7,910 nt of DNA, from contig DFBW01000272.1 in assembly GCA_002366775.1 (NCBI GenBank), forward strand, positions 2,462 to 10,371. Reading direction: 5' to 3'. A program made the translations under genes and the position numbers. Numbering within the stretch: position 1 is the stretch's first letter; every line of letters starts with the position of its first letter. The DNA is from Roseovarius sp. UBA3070. Lineage in GTDB: Bacteria; Pseudomonadota; Alphaproteobacteria; Rhodobacterales; Rhodobacteraceae. The notes beneath the pieces are model-generated. The model had not been told where the DNA came from. It saw only the letters and a program-made list of their open reading frames with translations, and did no database searches. Below are positions 1 to 6,724 of the stretch, piece after piece.

Positions 1-929
1 CCCGTGCCGCCCATCTCGCGAGAGCGGTGGTTATCAATGCGATAAAACCGTTCGGTGAGGCGCGGCAAATGGATGTCTTCAATGCCGGGGCCGTGGTCTT
101 GCACCACAATCACGGCGGCGGGGCCACGCACCAAAGGTTCGTTGGCGGATTGGCTCAGAGTGATTTCAACCTCTTTGCCTGCGCCACCATATTTGATCGC
201 GTTCTCGATCAGGTTTGACATGACTTGAGCCAATTGATCAGCGTCAGCGGGTATGTTCACGGGCGTCTCAGGCGCCTTCAGGGTGATCGTCACATCGGTC
301 TCTGCCGCCAGTGGCCGCAGCGTATGCAAGACAGATTGGATCACCCCGCCCACCTCTATGATTGTCGTTGGGCGCATGCGTTCCCCGGATTCAACCCGGC
401 TGAGTGACAACAGATCATTCACCAAGCGTTCCATCCGCCCGGCTTCGCCTGACATGATGCCCAAAAACCGGTCAGTGGCGGCAGAGTCGTTGCGTGCAGG
501 GCCTTGCAAGGTTTCGATAAACCCCAAGAGGGCCGTCAGGGGCGTGCGCAACTCGTGGCTGACATTGGCCACAAAATCGCGGCGCATCTGGCTGACCTGT
601 TGCTGGTGGGTGATATCCTCAAAACTGACCAGCACGGCCTGGCCTGCCGCGGAGCTGACCTGTGCACAGCTGACAATAAAGGTGGTGTCTTGTGCGCCGT
701 CATTGGTTAAATACTGGGTCTGGCGTGGCGTGGCGTCTTGCAGGCAAAGCTCGATCGTGTCCAACACGGCAGGTTGGCGCAACACTGTTATGAAATGCCG
801 ACCCTTAACCTGTGAGCCCAACAGCGATTGCGCCTTGGTGTTGGCGGTGATGATCCGCTCATCCGCCCCAATCAGCACAGCAGGCAGTGGCATAGCCTCA
901 AGCAAAGCCCCAAAATCCTGCGCATCCAT
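1..929 (-). CDS. phoR: PhoR-type PAS sensor histidine kinase (C-terminus beyond window edge)
   Basis: This is a sensor kinase expected to autophosphorylate on histidine and pass phosphate to a PhoB-type regulator controlling phosphate starvation genes. The frame is open from the ATG at 929 to base 1, giving about 309 residues; the end is outside the window. A PAS-like region spans about residues 8-108. The dimerisation/H-box FVANVSHELRTP has the phospho-acceptor His125. The ATPase domain shows the N-box (NLIENAIKY, Asn243), the G1 box DHGPG (278-282), the F-box ERFYRID (293-299) and the beginning of the GGTG G2 box at the edge. No membrane segment precedes the PAS region, so the protein should be cytosolic, unlike E. 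coli PhoR. An in-frame TAG lies two codons upstream, which fixes the start region. The Shine-Dalgarno is weak and the preceding stop is 3 nt away, suggesting coupled translation. The family is clear; the PhoR label rests on overall resemblance and could be another HisKA kinase. Confidence 0.88.
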   Translation of the reverse strand, partial: MDAQDFGALLEAMPLPAVLIGADERIITANTKAQSLLGSQVKGRHFITVLRQPAVLDTIELCLQDATPRQTQYLTNDGAQDTTFIVSCAQVSSAAGQAVLVSFEDITHQQQVSQMRRDFVANVSHELRTPLTALLGFIETLQGPARNDSAATDRFLGIMSGEAGRMERLVNDLLSLSRVESGERMRPTTIIEVGGVIQSVLHTLRPLAAETDVTITLKAPETPVNIPADADQLAQVMSNLIENAIKYGGAGKEVEITLSQSANEPLVRGPAAVIVVQDHGPGIEDIHLPRLTERFYRIDNHRSREMGGT

Positions 930-932
930 TGC

Positions 933-1457
933 CTAAAGCGCCTGCAAACCAGAGCGGAAACGGCGCATGTTGGCCTGATACCCCAACGCGCTGTTGCGCA
1001 AGCCCTCAATGGCGGCCTCATCCAACTGGCGCACCACCTTACCCGGCGCGCCCATCACCAAAGACCCCGCCGGAATGGTTTTGCCTTCGGTGACCAACGC
1101 CCCGGCCCCAATCAGGCAATTGTCACCAATCACAGCACCGTTCAGCACTGTGGCGCCCATGCCGATCAGCACATTGTCACCCAAAGTGCAGCCATGCAGC
1201 GTGGCCTTATGGCCAATGGTGCACCCCGCCCCGATGCTCAGCGGATACCCCATATCCGTGTGCAGCACGCAGTTTTCCTGAATGTTTGAGCCTATGCCAA
1301 GGGTGATCACCTCATTGTCGCCACGCAATGTGGACCCAAACCAGACCGAGCTGGCACTGTGCAGCACCACCTTGCCAATGACATTGGCATCCGGGGCAAC
1401 CCAGAAATCTTCGTCCTCAGGCGTTTCGGGGCGCCAATCCTCGAGCGCATAAATCAT
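933..1457 (-). CDS. Gamma carbonic anhydrase-like hexapeptide-repeat protein (YrdA/PaaY type)
   Basis: A 174-residue left-handed beta-helix protein expected to form a trimer with metal sites at subunit interfaces. Hexapeptide repeats of the [IVL]-G-x-x type run from about residue 22 to 138 (for example [15 protein letters not shown] and [13 protein letters not shown]). The putative metal ligands are His66 (CVLHTD), His83 (IGHKA) and His88 (TLHGC). The conserved LRGD patch is at 44-47 and Gln60 lies in the NIQEN motif. The C-terminal helix after residue 145 is normal for the family. Many members bind metal, but carbonic anhydrase activity is not shown for all, so reversible CO2 hydration is only a possibility. 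The ATG overlaps the gmk stop by one base (TAATG) and the stop lies 3 nt before phoR. Family assignment is secure; the physiological substrate is not. Confidence 0.93.
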   Translation of the reverse strand: MIYALEDWRPETPEDEDFWVAPDANVIGKVVLHSASSVWFGSTLRGDNEVITLGIGSNIQENCVLHTDMGYPLSIGAGCTIGHKATLHGCTLGDNVLIGMGATVLNGAVIGDNCLIGAGALVTEGKTIPAGSLVMGAPGKVVRQLDEAAIEGLRNSALGYQANMRRFRSGLQAL

Positions 1458-2098
1458 TACTGCATTCCTTCAAATTCGGCGTGTAACACACGCACGTGAT
1501 CGTTTAGCCCTGGTTGTTGCGAGCGGCGCAGGCGCGCGGCTGTGACAATGCTCTTCAGCTTGGCCTCGGTGGCATCAAGATCATCATTGACCAGCACAAA
1601 ATCATAGCTGTCCCAATGGCTGATCTCGTCCCAGCTTTTCTGCATCCGCTTGGCGATCACCTTGGCACTGTCTTGGCCGCGCATCTCTAATCTGCGGTGC
1701 AGTTCAGATATGGAAGGCGGCAACAAAAAGATCGACAAAACATGTGCTTGCAGCGCCGAATTGGAGATCTGCTGTGCGCCCTGCCAGTCGATGTCAAACA
1801 AAACATCCTGTCCGCGATCAATTGCCGCCTGCACCGGTTTGCGCGGCGAGCCATAGAAATTACCGAACACATGGGCATGTTCCAGCATGTCCCCATTCAC
1901 CACATCCTGCTTGAATTTCTCTTCTGACAAAAAGTGGTAGTCGCGCCCATCCTGTTCGCCATCTCGCGGCGCACGGGTTGTGGCCGAGACCGAGAAACTC
2001 AAGCTGTCGTCCCATTCCCTCAGTCGACGGGTCAAGGTTGATTTGCCAGCACCCGAGGGTGACGACAAAATGATCAGCAATCCACGTCTGTCGCTCAT
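1457..2098 (-). CDS. gmk: Guanylate kinase
   Basis: This enzyme phosphorylates GMP (and dGMP) to GDP with ATP in the cytosol, an essential step of GTP and dGTP synthesis. Starting at the ATG at 2098 gives 213 residues, close to the family's usual 205-213. The P-loop [10 protein letters not shown] is at residues 12-21. GMP-binding residues Ser38, Arg42, Arg45 and Tyr54 are visible in [19 protein letters not shown]. The lid region carries [10 protein letters not shown] and the DFVLVNDD motif follows. The frame is open upstream to a GTG at 2155, but the extra 19 residues do not resemble the family. The ATG at 2098 has an AAGGGA Shine-Dalgarno about 7 nt upstream, so I chose it. The gene follows yicC by 57 nt and its TAA overlaps the next ATG. 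Gmk is a known (p)ppGpp target in several bacteria; that is background, not seen here. Confidence 0.97.
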   Translation of the reverse strand: MSDRRGLLIILSSPSGAGKSTLTRRLREWDDSLSFSVSATTRAPRDGEQDGRDYHFLSEEKFKQDVVNGDMLEHAHVFGNFYGSPRKPVQAAIDRGQDVLFDIDWQGAQQISNSALQAHVLSIFLLPPSISELHRRLEMRGQDSAKVIAKRMQKSWDEISHWDSYDFVLVNDDLDATEAKLKSIVTAARLRRSQQPGLNDHVRVLHAEFEGMQ

Positions 2099-2155
2099 GC
2101 TTTGTCCCTTGCTATCTGATGGTAAGAAATCGCATTCGTTTCGAACACCCCCCAC

Positions 2156-3046
2156 CTATTCCACATTTTGCACCTGTTCGCGCATCTGGTCGATCACCGT
2201 TTTCATTTCTATTCCCACGGTGGTCAGCCCGGTGTTTTGGGCCTTGGAACACAGCGTGTTGGCCTCTCGGTTGAATTCCTGTGCCAGAAAATCCAGTTTG
2301 CGCCCGATGGGGGATCCGGCGGCTATCAGGGCATGGGCGGCGCTGACATGGGCGCCCAAACGGTCGATCTCTTCGGTGACATCGGCCTTGACGGCCAGCA
2401 AGGCCAGCTCTTGTGCGATGCGCGCCTCGTCAGCGCCATCGGCAGCATTCAGAACCTTTGCCAGTGTTGTGCGCAGATGCGCCTCGACTTCGGGTGCGCG
2501 GGACTTGGCGATTTGAGCGGCGTCAGCGGTCAGCTTTGCTATCTGGTACAGTTGATTTGACAGCACCTCGCTTAGGGCGGCCCCTTCATGTGCGCGCATT
2601 TCAAGGAACCCGGCCAGAACGGGTTCAAAATCTGCGATCAGTGTTTTGCTCAGGGCTGTGGTGTCGGGCACAGTGCTGGCGTGGTCCAGCACACCGCGCA
2701 GGCTCAGGATGTCGGCGGCATTGGCGGGCGCCAGCGTCAGCCCTTGATCCATCGCCTGGGTTTCAACCTCGGCCATGGCTGCCAGCACATTATTCAATTG
2801 CGCCTGGTTGAGCACAAGCCCAGTGGCCTGATCCTCGGCCTGCAATTTCAGGGTCAGGTTGACATTGCCGCGCGCCAAAGCGCCGCCCAAGGTTTTGCGC
2901 AACGCAGCTTCCAGCCCGTCAATCCATTCGGGCACACGCAGCCGTACATCCAGCCCCTTGCCATTGACTGAACGTAACTCCCAACTCCAGCTGAACCCGT
3001 GGGCGCCCCCCTGGGCTGAGGCAAAACCGGTCATGGATTGTATCAC
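2156..3046 (-). CDS. yicC: YicC/YloC family endoribonuclease
   Basis: A 296-residue member of the YicC-like family, which in E. coli and relatives acts as an endoribonuclease involved in RNA turnover. The diagnostic N-terminus IQSMTGFA is present, followed by the conserved WELRSVNGKGLDVRLR stretch (22-37) and a middle helical region. The C-terminal signature is KADVTEEIDRL (220-230), His233, then GRKLDFLAQEFNREANTLCSKA at 248-269 and Glu280. The start is GTG at 3046. A TAAGGAG Shine-Dalgarno lies 8 nt upstream, whereas the alternative ATG four codons in would be about 20 nt away and would cut the conserved N-terminus. It is first in the yicC-gmk-gamma-CA-phoR run; yicC next to gmk is a common bacterial arrangement. 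No separate strong promoter was found for it. Confidence 0.95.
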   Translation of the reverse strand: MIQSMTGFASAQGGAHGFSWSWELRSVNGKGLDVRLRVPEWIDGLEAALRKTLGGALARGNVNLTLKLQAEDQATGLVLNQAQLNNVLAAMAEVETQAMDQGLTLAPANAADILSLRGVLDHASTVPDTTALSKTLIADFEPVLAGFLEMRAHEGAALSEVLSNQLYQIAKLTADAAQIAKSRAPEVEAHLRTTLAKVLNAADGADEARIAQELALLAVKADVTEEIDRLGAHVSAAHALIAAGSPIGRKLDFLAQEFNREANTLCSKAQNTGLTTVGIEMKTVIDQMREQVQNVE

Positions 3047-3240
3047 GTTGACGTCTCCTTACTCGTTGCCAGATGTCCTAAAGCGTTTCGCGGCTGACGT
3101 GAAGTAAGAACACAAGCCACGCCCAAGCGGCAGCTGTATGATATCAGTTAACCAAATAGATGGGTTTTTAACAAAACTGGCCAGGTCTGTGTATTATGGA
3201 ACCAGGAACAAGCTGTGGGGGCTTGGTATTAGGGTGACAC
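3047..3240. other. Divergent intergenic region between yicC and the PAS-domain gene
   Basis: These 194 bases contain the start signals of two divergent genes. On the plus strand there is a good promoter for the PAS gene (3168-3197). On the minus strand only a weak candidate for yicC is visible: TTGTTA, 17 nt, TTAACT across about 3145-3173. It overlaps the plus-strand promoter and scores poorly at the -10. The stretch around 3141-3175 is AT-rich with two TTAA cores at 3148-3151 and 3168-3171. No gene is seen. Confidence 0.6.
3168..3197 (+). promoter_or_regulatory. Sigma70-like promoter for the PAS-domain gene
   Basis: The -35 element is TTAACA (3168-3173, one mismatch to TTGACA) and the -10 is TATTAT (3192-3197, one mismatch to TATAAT), separated by 18 nt. 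A transcript starting near 3204 would have a leader of about 37 nt before the ATG at 3241. It is the closest match to consensus I found in the window. It is predicted from sequence only. Confidence 0.6.
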
Positions 3241-3903
3241 ATGAGCAACAATAGCACATCAGGCGACATCGTATCGTTGGGAAAAACCAAAAAATCTATC
3301 CGAGGCAAAGATTTGGGTGCGCTGCGCCTGTATTGGGAAAGCATGCGAGAGAATGCCGATGTGCCACGCCGCTCGCATATTGATCCGCGCGGATTGGAAT
3401 CTTTGCTGGAAAACGCCCTGATTGCCGAAAAAATTGCACCGGGTCTGGCGCGCATGCGGATTGCGGGCCAACATCTGAGCGATGTGATGGGCATGGAGGT
3501 GCGCGGTATGCCGATCAGCGCGTTTATTGCGCCCGATCACCGCGATCAGCTTGCCCTTGCCCTGAGCGAGCTGTTTGAGCGCCCGGCCGTGGTAACACTG
3601 CATCTGAGTGCCCCCGGCAAGCTGGGGCAACCAGAGATGAGCGCAACAATGGTGTTAATGCCTTTGCGCAGCGATCTGGGCGATATTTCCCGCGCTTTGG
3701 GATGTTTTGTCACCCGTGGCAGCATCGGGCGAACCCCGCGCCGGTTTGAGATCACGTCGATTGATATTGACCGCATAGATACCAATCCGTCAGCGACGCG
3801 CGAATGCCCGGTTGCGGCAGGATTTGCGGAACCGGACCAGCCGTTCGAGCCCGAGCGCCCTGCCCTGTCTGGTGAACGCAGCTATCTGCGCCTGGTGAAA
3901 TAG
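3241..3903 (+). CDS. PAS domain-containing protein (PAS_5-like, alphaproteobacterial)
   Basis: A 220-residue soluble protein resembling the PAS_5 family common in alphaproteobacteria. The typical opening is seen at about residues 29-60: RLYWESMRENADVPRRSHIDP, then a GLESLLENAL helix. Next comes the PAS core ARMRIAGQHLSDVMGMEVRGMPISAF (70-95), followed by a beta-rich half to about residue 160. The C-terminal 55 residues are polar, proline-rich and probably disordered. No kinase, GGDEF or other output domain is attached and there is no signal peptide or membrane segment, so a partner must carry any output. The ATG at 3241 has an AGGGTGA Shine-Dalgarno and a promoter upstream. The role is unknown; members elsewhere are usually uncharacterised. 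The antisense open frames over this gene are shadows. Confidence 0.85.
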   Translation: MSNNSTSGDIVSLGKTKKSIRGKDLGALRLYWESMRENADVPRRSHIDPRGLESLLENALIAEKIAPGLARMRIAGQHLSDVMGMEVRGMPISAFIAPDHRDQLALALSELFERPAVVTLHLSAPGKLGQPEMSATMVLMPLRSDLGDISRALGCFVTRGSIGRTPRRFEITSIDIDRIDTNPSATRECPVAAGFAEPDQPFEPERPALSGERSYLRLVK

Positions 3904-4031
3904 CCCTCAGGCATCGGGGCTCTGTGCCCCAATTGCCCCAAAGTTAACTAAAATCAGCGCGCCCAGCGGGCCAAATCCGCCGTATTGCCATGCCATAGGT
4001 GACTTGCAAATTGCTTAAACGCGAGGTCCCG
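3904..4031. other. Gap between the PAS gene and the small ORF
   Basis: This 128-nt gap begins with a short GC hairpin at 3916-3930 (GGGGC, loop TCTGT, GCCCC) that could be a weak terminator. It has no T-tract after it, so intrinsic termination is doubtful. A TTAACT sits at 3944-3949. No convincing promoter for the downstream small ORF was found. Confidence 0.4.
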
Positions 4032-4223
4032 ATGGCACAGTCCATTCTACATAAGGCGAAAGCCGACAAGCATCAGCGATTGTTTGAACTGATCCGTCAG
4101 GGCAATCTGGCCGAGCAAACTCCCGACTGTGTTGTTATTCCATCGGCCACGGCCTCGGCCGAAGTAAATGCGTTTCGAAAGCAAGCGGAACAATCGCTTT
4201 TGCCGTCAAACCTAGCAGGTTAA
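4032..4223 (+). CDS. Small hypothetical protein, 63 residues
   Basis: I do not recognise this protein. The ATG at 4032 has a GAGGT Shine-Dalgarno a few bases upstream; an earlier in-frame ATG at 3999 lacks one, so I prefer the shorter form. The N-terminal half is basic and predicted helical ([25 protein letters not shown]). The C-terminal half is Ala/Glu/Gln-rich ([16 protein letters not shown]). It has one cysteine and no signal peptide or membrane segment. Codon use is less GC-rich at third positions than in the large neighbours, which weakens the case for coding. The stop overlaps the rlmE stop on the other strand. It may be a genuine small protein of this lineage or a chance ORF in a convergent intergenic region. 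Confidence 0.5.
   Translation: MAQSILHKAKADKHQRLFELIRQGNLAEQTPDCVVIPSATASAEVNAFRKQAEQSLLPSNLAG
4209..4221. terminator. Weak hairpin at the convergent gene ends
   Basis: A perfect 5-bp stem AACCT/AGGTT with a 3-nt AGC loop lies exactly where the small plus-strand ORF and rlmE end. It reads the same way on both strands and could help end either transcript. It is short, AT-containing and lacks a T-tract, so it is not a standard intrinsic terminator. Confidence 0.25.
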
Positions 4224-4975
4224 TCCTCGCCATCGCTGTCAATCGCGCCACGAAACCCTGTGGCGACAACGAATTTCTCGGAACTGTCAGAGCGTGACGC
4301 AGGTGGTTTGACATTGGCCACTTTGGTGAACCGCTGTTTCAGCAGTTTTTGCAACTCGCCTTCGGCCCCGCCGGCCAAAACCTTGGACACAAAGACGCCG
4401 CCCTCTTCCAGCACATCAAATGCAAAGTAAGCGGCCGCCTCACACAGCGAAATAATGCGCAAATGGTCGGTCTGTTTGTGGCCCGAACTGGACGCGGCCA
4501 TATCCGACATGACGACATCTGCCTTGCCCCCCAGCCATTCTTTGACACGATCGTCAGCGCCTTCATCCATGAAATCCAGAACATGAAATTCGCACCCCGC
4601 CAGAGGTTCAACCTCTTGCAGGTCAATACCAAGAATACGGCCCACGGCCTTGCCTGATTTTTCACCCAGCGCGTTGACCCTTGGCACCGCGACCTGACAC
4701 CAGCCACCAGGGGCACAGCCCAGGTCAACAATCCGCGCGCCGGGCACCAGAAAGCGGTATTTATCGTCAACTTCCATGATTTTATAAGCTGCGCGGCCAC
4801 GGTAGCCTTCGGCCTGTGCGCGTTTTACATAAGGATCATTCAGCTGGCGCTGCAACCAACGGGTGGACGAACTGCGCCGCCCACGGGCCGTTTTAACCTT
4901 TACCGTCAGGTCTCGCATTCCGCGTCCCGAAGTATTCTTGCCATCGGGGCTTTTGCCGGTGGGTCTCTTTGCCAT
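4220..4975 (-). CDS. rlmE: 23S rRNA (uridine-2'-O)-methyltransferase RlmE (FtsJ/RrmJ)
   Basis: This enzyme methylates the 2'-O of the A-loop uridine (U2552 in E. coli numbering) of 23S rRNA using SAM, late in 50S assembly. The Rossmann-fold SAM motif [10 protein letters not shown] is at residues 83-92. The K-D-K-E catalytic tetrad is complete: Lys65 (RAAYKI), Asp158 (VMSDMA), Lys198 (FVSKVL) and Glu233 (SSEKFVVA). The protein is 251 residues against about 209 in E. coli. The excess is a basic N-terminal extension of about 27 residues, probably flexible and RNA-binding, and an acidic tail ending in DSDGED. The ATG at 4975 has a GAGG Shine-Dalgarno that overlaps the stop of the upstream small gene, 9 nt away. 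It is the last gene of the ppx-hypothetical-rlmE run. Assignment is secure. Confidence 0.96.
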   Translation of the reverse strand: MAKRPTGKSPDGKNTSGRGMRDLTVKVKTARGRRSSSTRWLQRQLNDPYVKRAQAEGYRGRAAYKIMEVDDKYRFLVPGARIVDLGCAPGGWCQVAVPRVNALGEKSGKAVGRILGIDLQEVEPLAGCEFHVLDFMDEGADDRVKEWLGGKADVVMSDMAASSSGHKQTDHLRIISLCEAAAYFAFDVLEEGGVFVSKVLAGGAEGELQKLLKQRFTKVANVKPPASRSDSSEKFVVATGFRGAIDSDGED

Positions 4976-4984
4976 CGTGTTGCC

Positions 4985-5296
4985 TCAGCCGTTGCTGACA
5001 ACCAGCCCGTCGTGGGCCGGTGCCAGTGTTTCTATTGCCCTATCGTTGCCCTCTTGTTTTAGCCGCGTGTTGGGGCCGATCAGGCGTTTGAACGTGGTCA
5101 TCATAATCTGGCTGTACCAGCCCCGGAACGGATTGTCGTTGTGAAACACAGTATTTTTGCAGGTGACACTTGAGGGTTTTACCATCGTTTCAGCATCCAG
5201 TCGTGACGGCGGTTGCAATGATGCGTTGATACCAGTGACGGACACGGTAACGTTGAATTTGGTCGATGACCAAACGCTGGTGTCTTCTCGTGCCAT
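4985..5296 (-). CDS. Unrecognised small protein between ppx and rlmE, 103 residues
   Basis: I do not recognise this protein. The ATG at 5296 lies 4 nt after the ppx stop, and its own TGA is 9 nt before the rlmE ATG, overlapping that gene's Shine-Dalgarno. This tight fit in a same-strand run is the main evidence that it is real. The frame extends upstream to 5347 inside ppx, but the ATG at 5296, with an AAAGGCGG purine run before it, fits better. The N-terminal third looks beta-rich (KFNVTVSVTGI). The middle holds SSVTCKNTVF and NPFRGWYSQIMMTTFKRLIG, and the end is polar. There is one cysteine, no signal peptide and no membrane segment. Possible functions cannot be read from sequence; context would only weakly suggest phosphate/ppGpp metabolism or ribosome maturation. 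Confidence 0.68.
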   Translation of the reverse strand: MAREDTSVWSSTKFNVTVSVTGINASLQPPSRLDAETMVKPSSVTCKNTVFHNDNPFRGWYSQIMMTTFKRLIGPNTRLKQEGNDRAIETLAPAHDGLVVSNG

Positions 5297-5300
5297 CACA

Positions 5301-6428
5301 TCACCGCCTTTGATCCAAGAACACACCGTCCGCCGCCATTTGAGCATACAGCATACCCTCGCGCAGGCCCCGGTCTGCCACCGATAACCGGTCCGTGGGC
5401 CAACACCGCAACAAGGCCTGCAAAATCGCCGAGCCGGACATAATCAGCGCCTGGCGGTCATGTCCGATGCGCGGGTCACGTTTACGCCCGGCCGGGCCAA
5501 GCGCCAGATAATCCCGGATCACCGCATCAATCTGATCGCTGGTCATGGTCAACCCATCCACCTTGTTGCGATCATAGCGTTTGAGGCCAAGATGGCTGGC
5601 CGCCACAGTGGTGACAGTGCCGCTGGTCCCGACGATCTGAAACCCTTCACGGGGTTGTTCGTTGGTGTAGGGGGCAAATTCGGCCAGGTTTTCCTCGAAA
5701 TACCAGCTCATCAGGGCAAACCGTGCGGCGTCATCTTCAACATCGTTGAACTGATCGCGCAGGGTGGCCACGCCCAAGGGTACGCTGATCCAATCCACCA
5801 CTCTGGCGTCTTTGTCGCCCAGATTGCCGGCTTGAAACCCCTTGTGCATCCGCATGATGGATTGTGATCTCTCATGGGATGGCACGCGGGACAGATCAAT
5901 CCAGACCAGTTCGGTCGACCCGCCGCCAATATCCACCACCAGCAATTGATCCGTGGTCGGCGACACCAGCGGCGCACAGGATACAACGGCCAATTGGGCC
6001 TCTTCCTGCGGCTTGATGATATCCAGTTTCAGGCCCGTTTCACGGCGCACACGCGTCATGAATTCGGCCCCGTTTGTGGCCCGCCGACAGGCCTCGGTTG
6101 CGACCAGACGCATGCGTTTCACTTTGTGTCGATTCAATTTCTGACGGCACACCCGCAGGGCCTGAATCGTGCGATGAATCGATCCGCGGCTCAACTGTCC
6201 CGAGTGCTCTAATCCGGCGCCCAGTTGTACGGATTTTGAGAAGCTATCCACGACTTTAAACTGATTGCCGTGTGGTTCGGCAATCAGCATTCTGCAACTG
6301 TTTGTTCCCAGATCCAGCGCGGCATAGAGCGGGGCTGCGCCAGCGGGATTGAGTGCGGGGCTCTCAACCGTGTTTTGGCCTTTGGAGCCTGGGTTAGCGC
6401 CCGCACCATCGGGACGCTTGGGCGTCAT
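5301..6428 (-). CDS. ppx: Ppx/GppA family exopolyphosphatase / pppGpp phosphatase (short form)
   Basis: Members of this ASKHA-fold family remove terminal phosphate from polyphosphate or hydrolyse pppGpp to ppGpp in the cytosol. The first phosphate-binding loop is ALDLGTNSCR (37-46). The glutamate pair of the catalytic region is in KPQEEAQLAV (Glu142/143). The second loop is VVDIGGGSTELVW (164-176), and conserved IVGTSGTVTT (265-274), DRQALIMSGSAIL (324-336) and ADRGLREGML (351-360) follow. At 375 residues it has the two ASKHA subdomains but lacks the C-terminal HD-like domain of E. coli Ppx, as is usual for short family members. About 34 Gly/Pro/Ala-rich residues precede the fold and look disordered. 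The ATG at 6428 has an AAAGGG Shine-Dalgarno at good spacing. Family is certain, but choosing between Ppx and GppA activity is not possible from sequence alone. Confidence 0.92.
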   Translation of the reverse strand: MTPKRPDGAGANPGSKGQNTVESPALNPAGAAPLYAALDLGTNSCRMLIAEPHGNQFKVVDSFSKSVQLGAGLEHSGQLSRGSIHRTIQALRVCRQKLNRHKVKRMRLVATEACRRATNGAEFMTRVRRETGLKLDIIKPQEEAQLAVVSCAPLVSPTTDQLLVVDIGGGSTELVWIDLSRVPSHERSQSIMRMHKGFQAGNLGDKDARVVDWISVPLGVATLRDQFNDVEDDAARFALMSWYFEENLAEFAPYTNEQPREGFQIVGTSGTVTTVAASHLGLKRYDRNKVDGLTMTSDQIDAVIRDYLALGPAGRKRDPRIGHDRQALIMSGSAILQALLRCWPTDRLSVADRGLREGMLYAQMAADGVFLDQRR

Positions 6429-6460
6429 AACAACACGCCCTTTCTTTTCGAGTTGAAATC

Positions 6461-6489
6461 AAGATAGGCGCGAAGCAATGCTTGCGCAA
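6461..6489 (-). promoter_or_regulatory. Sigma70-like promoter for the ppx run
   Basis: On the minus strand a -35 TTGCGC (6489-6484) and a -10 TATCTT (6466-6461) are separated by exactly 17 nt. Transcription would start near 6454, giving a leader of about 25 nt before the ppx ATG at 6428. The match is moderate (four of six at each element) and rests on sequence only. Confidence 0.45.
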
Positions 6490-6690
6490 TCCCCAGACTT
6501 CGGCAGTGCCTTCGAAAATGCAGAATCTCGTTCAGGTTCGCACGCGTCTTTTGGGAGTTCTCCGGGCGCTCTGCCCCCAAAGCGGCGCTCTTTCAAAGCT
6601 GTGGTTCACCGGCCGGCTTTGCCCCTGCCCCTGGTTGCTGAACATCGTTATGAATATCTTTCATAGCCTGCTCGGTGGTCACCGACGTCC

Positions 6691-6724
6691 CTGATACGCT
6701 ATGCAGGTCGCTGCAAGGTATCGG
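6691..6724. other. Predicted stem-loop upstream of the 'virulence factor' gene
   Basis: An outer 7-bp stem CTGATAC/GTATCGG (one T-G wobble when read as RNA) encloses a small internal loop (GCTA against AG). An inner 5-bp stem TGCAG/CTGCA closes on a GTCG tetraloop. It sits about 70 nt before the ATG at 6797, and a smaller GTCG/CGAC hairpin follows at 6728-6740. It could be a leader structure, an operator or part of a small RNA. The structure is seen in the sequence; any function is a guess. Confidence 0.4.

Noticed and set aside
253..936. Long plus-strand open frame of 227 residues opposite phoR
   Set aside because: The minus strand encodes an obvious histidine kinase with H, N, G1 and F boxes in order; the plus-strand frame is a codon-bias shadow with a Ser/Arg/Trp-rich product like no known protein.
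2099..2155. Upstream GTG start giving Gmk 19 more residues
   Set aside because: The extension has no family similarity and poor ribosome-site support, while the ATG at 2098 has AAGGGA at good spacing and gives a normal length.
1980..2516. Plus-strand frame of 178 residues opposite gmk and yicC
   Set aside because: It crosses two well-supported minus-strand genes and their junction; the composition is Ser/Ala/Arg-rich without any family motif.
3916..3930. Intrinsic terminator after the PAS gene
   Set aside because: The GGGGC/GCCCC stem is only 5 bp and is followed by mixed sequence, not a T-tract, so I describe it only as a weak hairpin in the gap.
6478..6694. Short plus-strand ORFs in the 368-nt spacer
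   Set aside because: No convincing Shine-Dalgarno, unusual Pro/Arg/Ser-rich products and overlap with the candidate ppx promoter; nothing resembles a known small protein.
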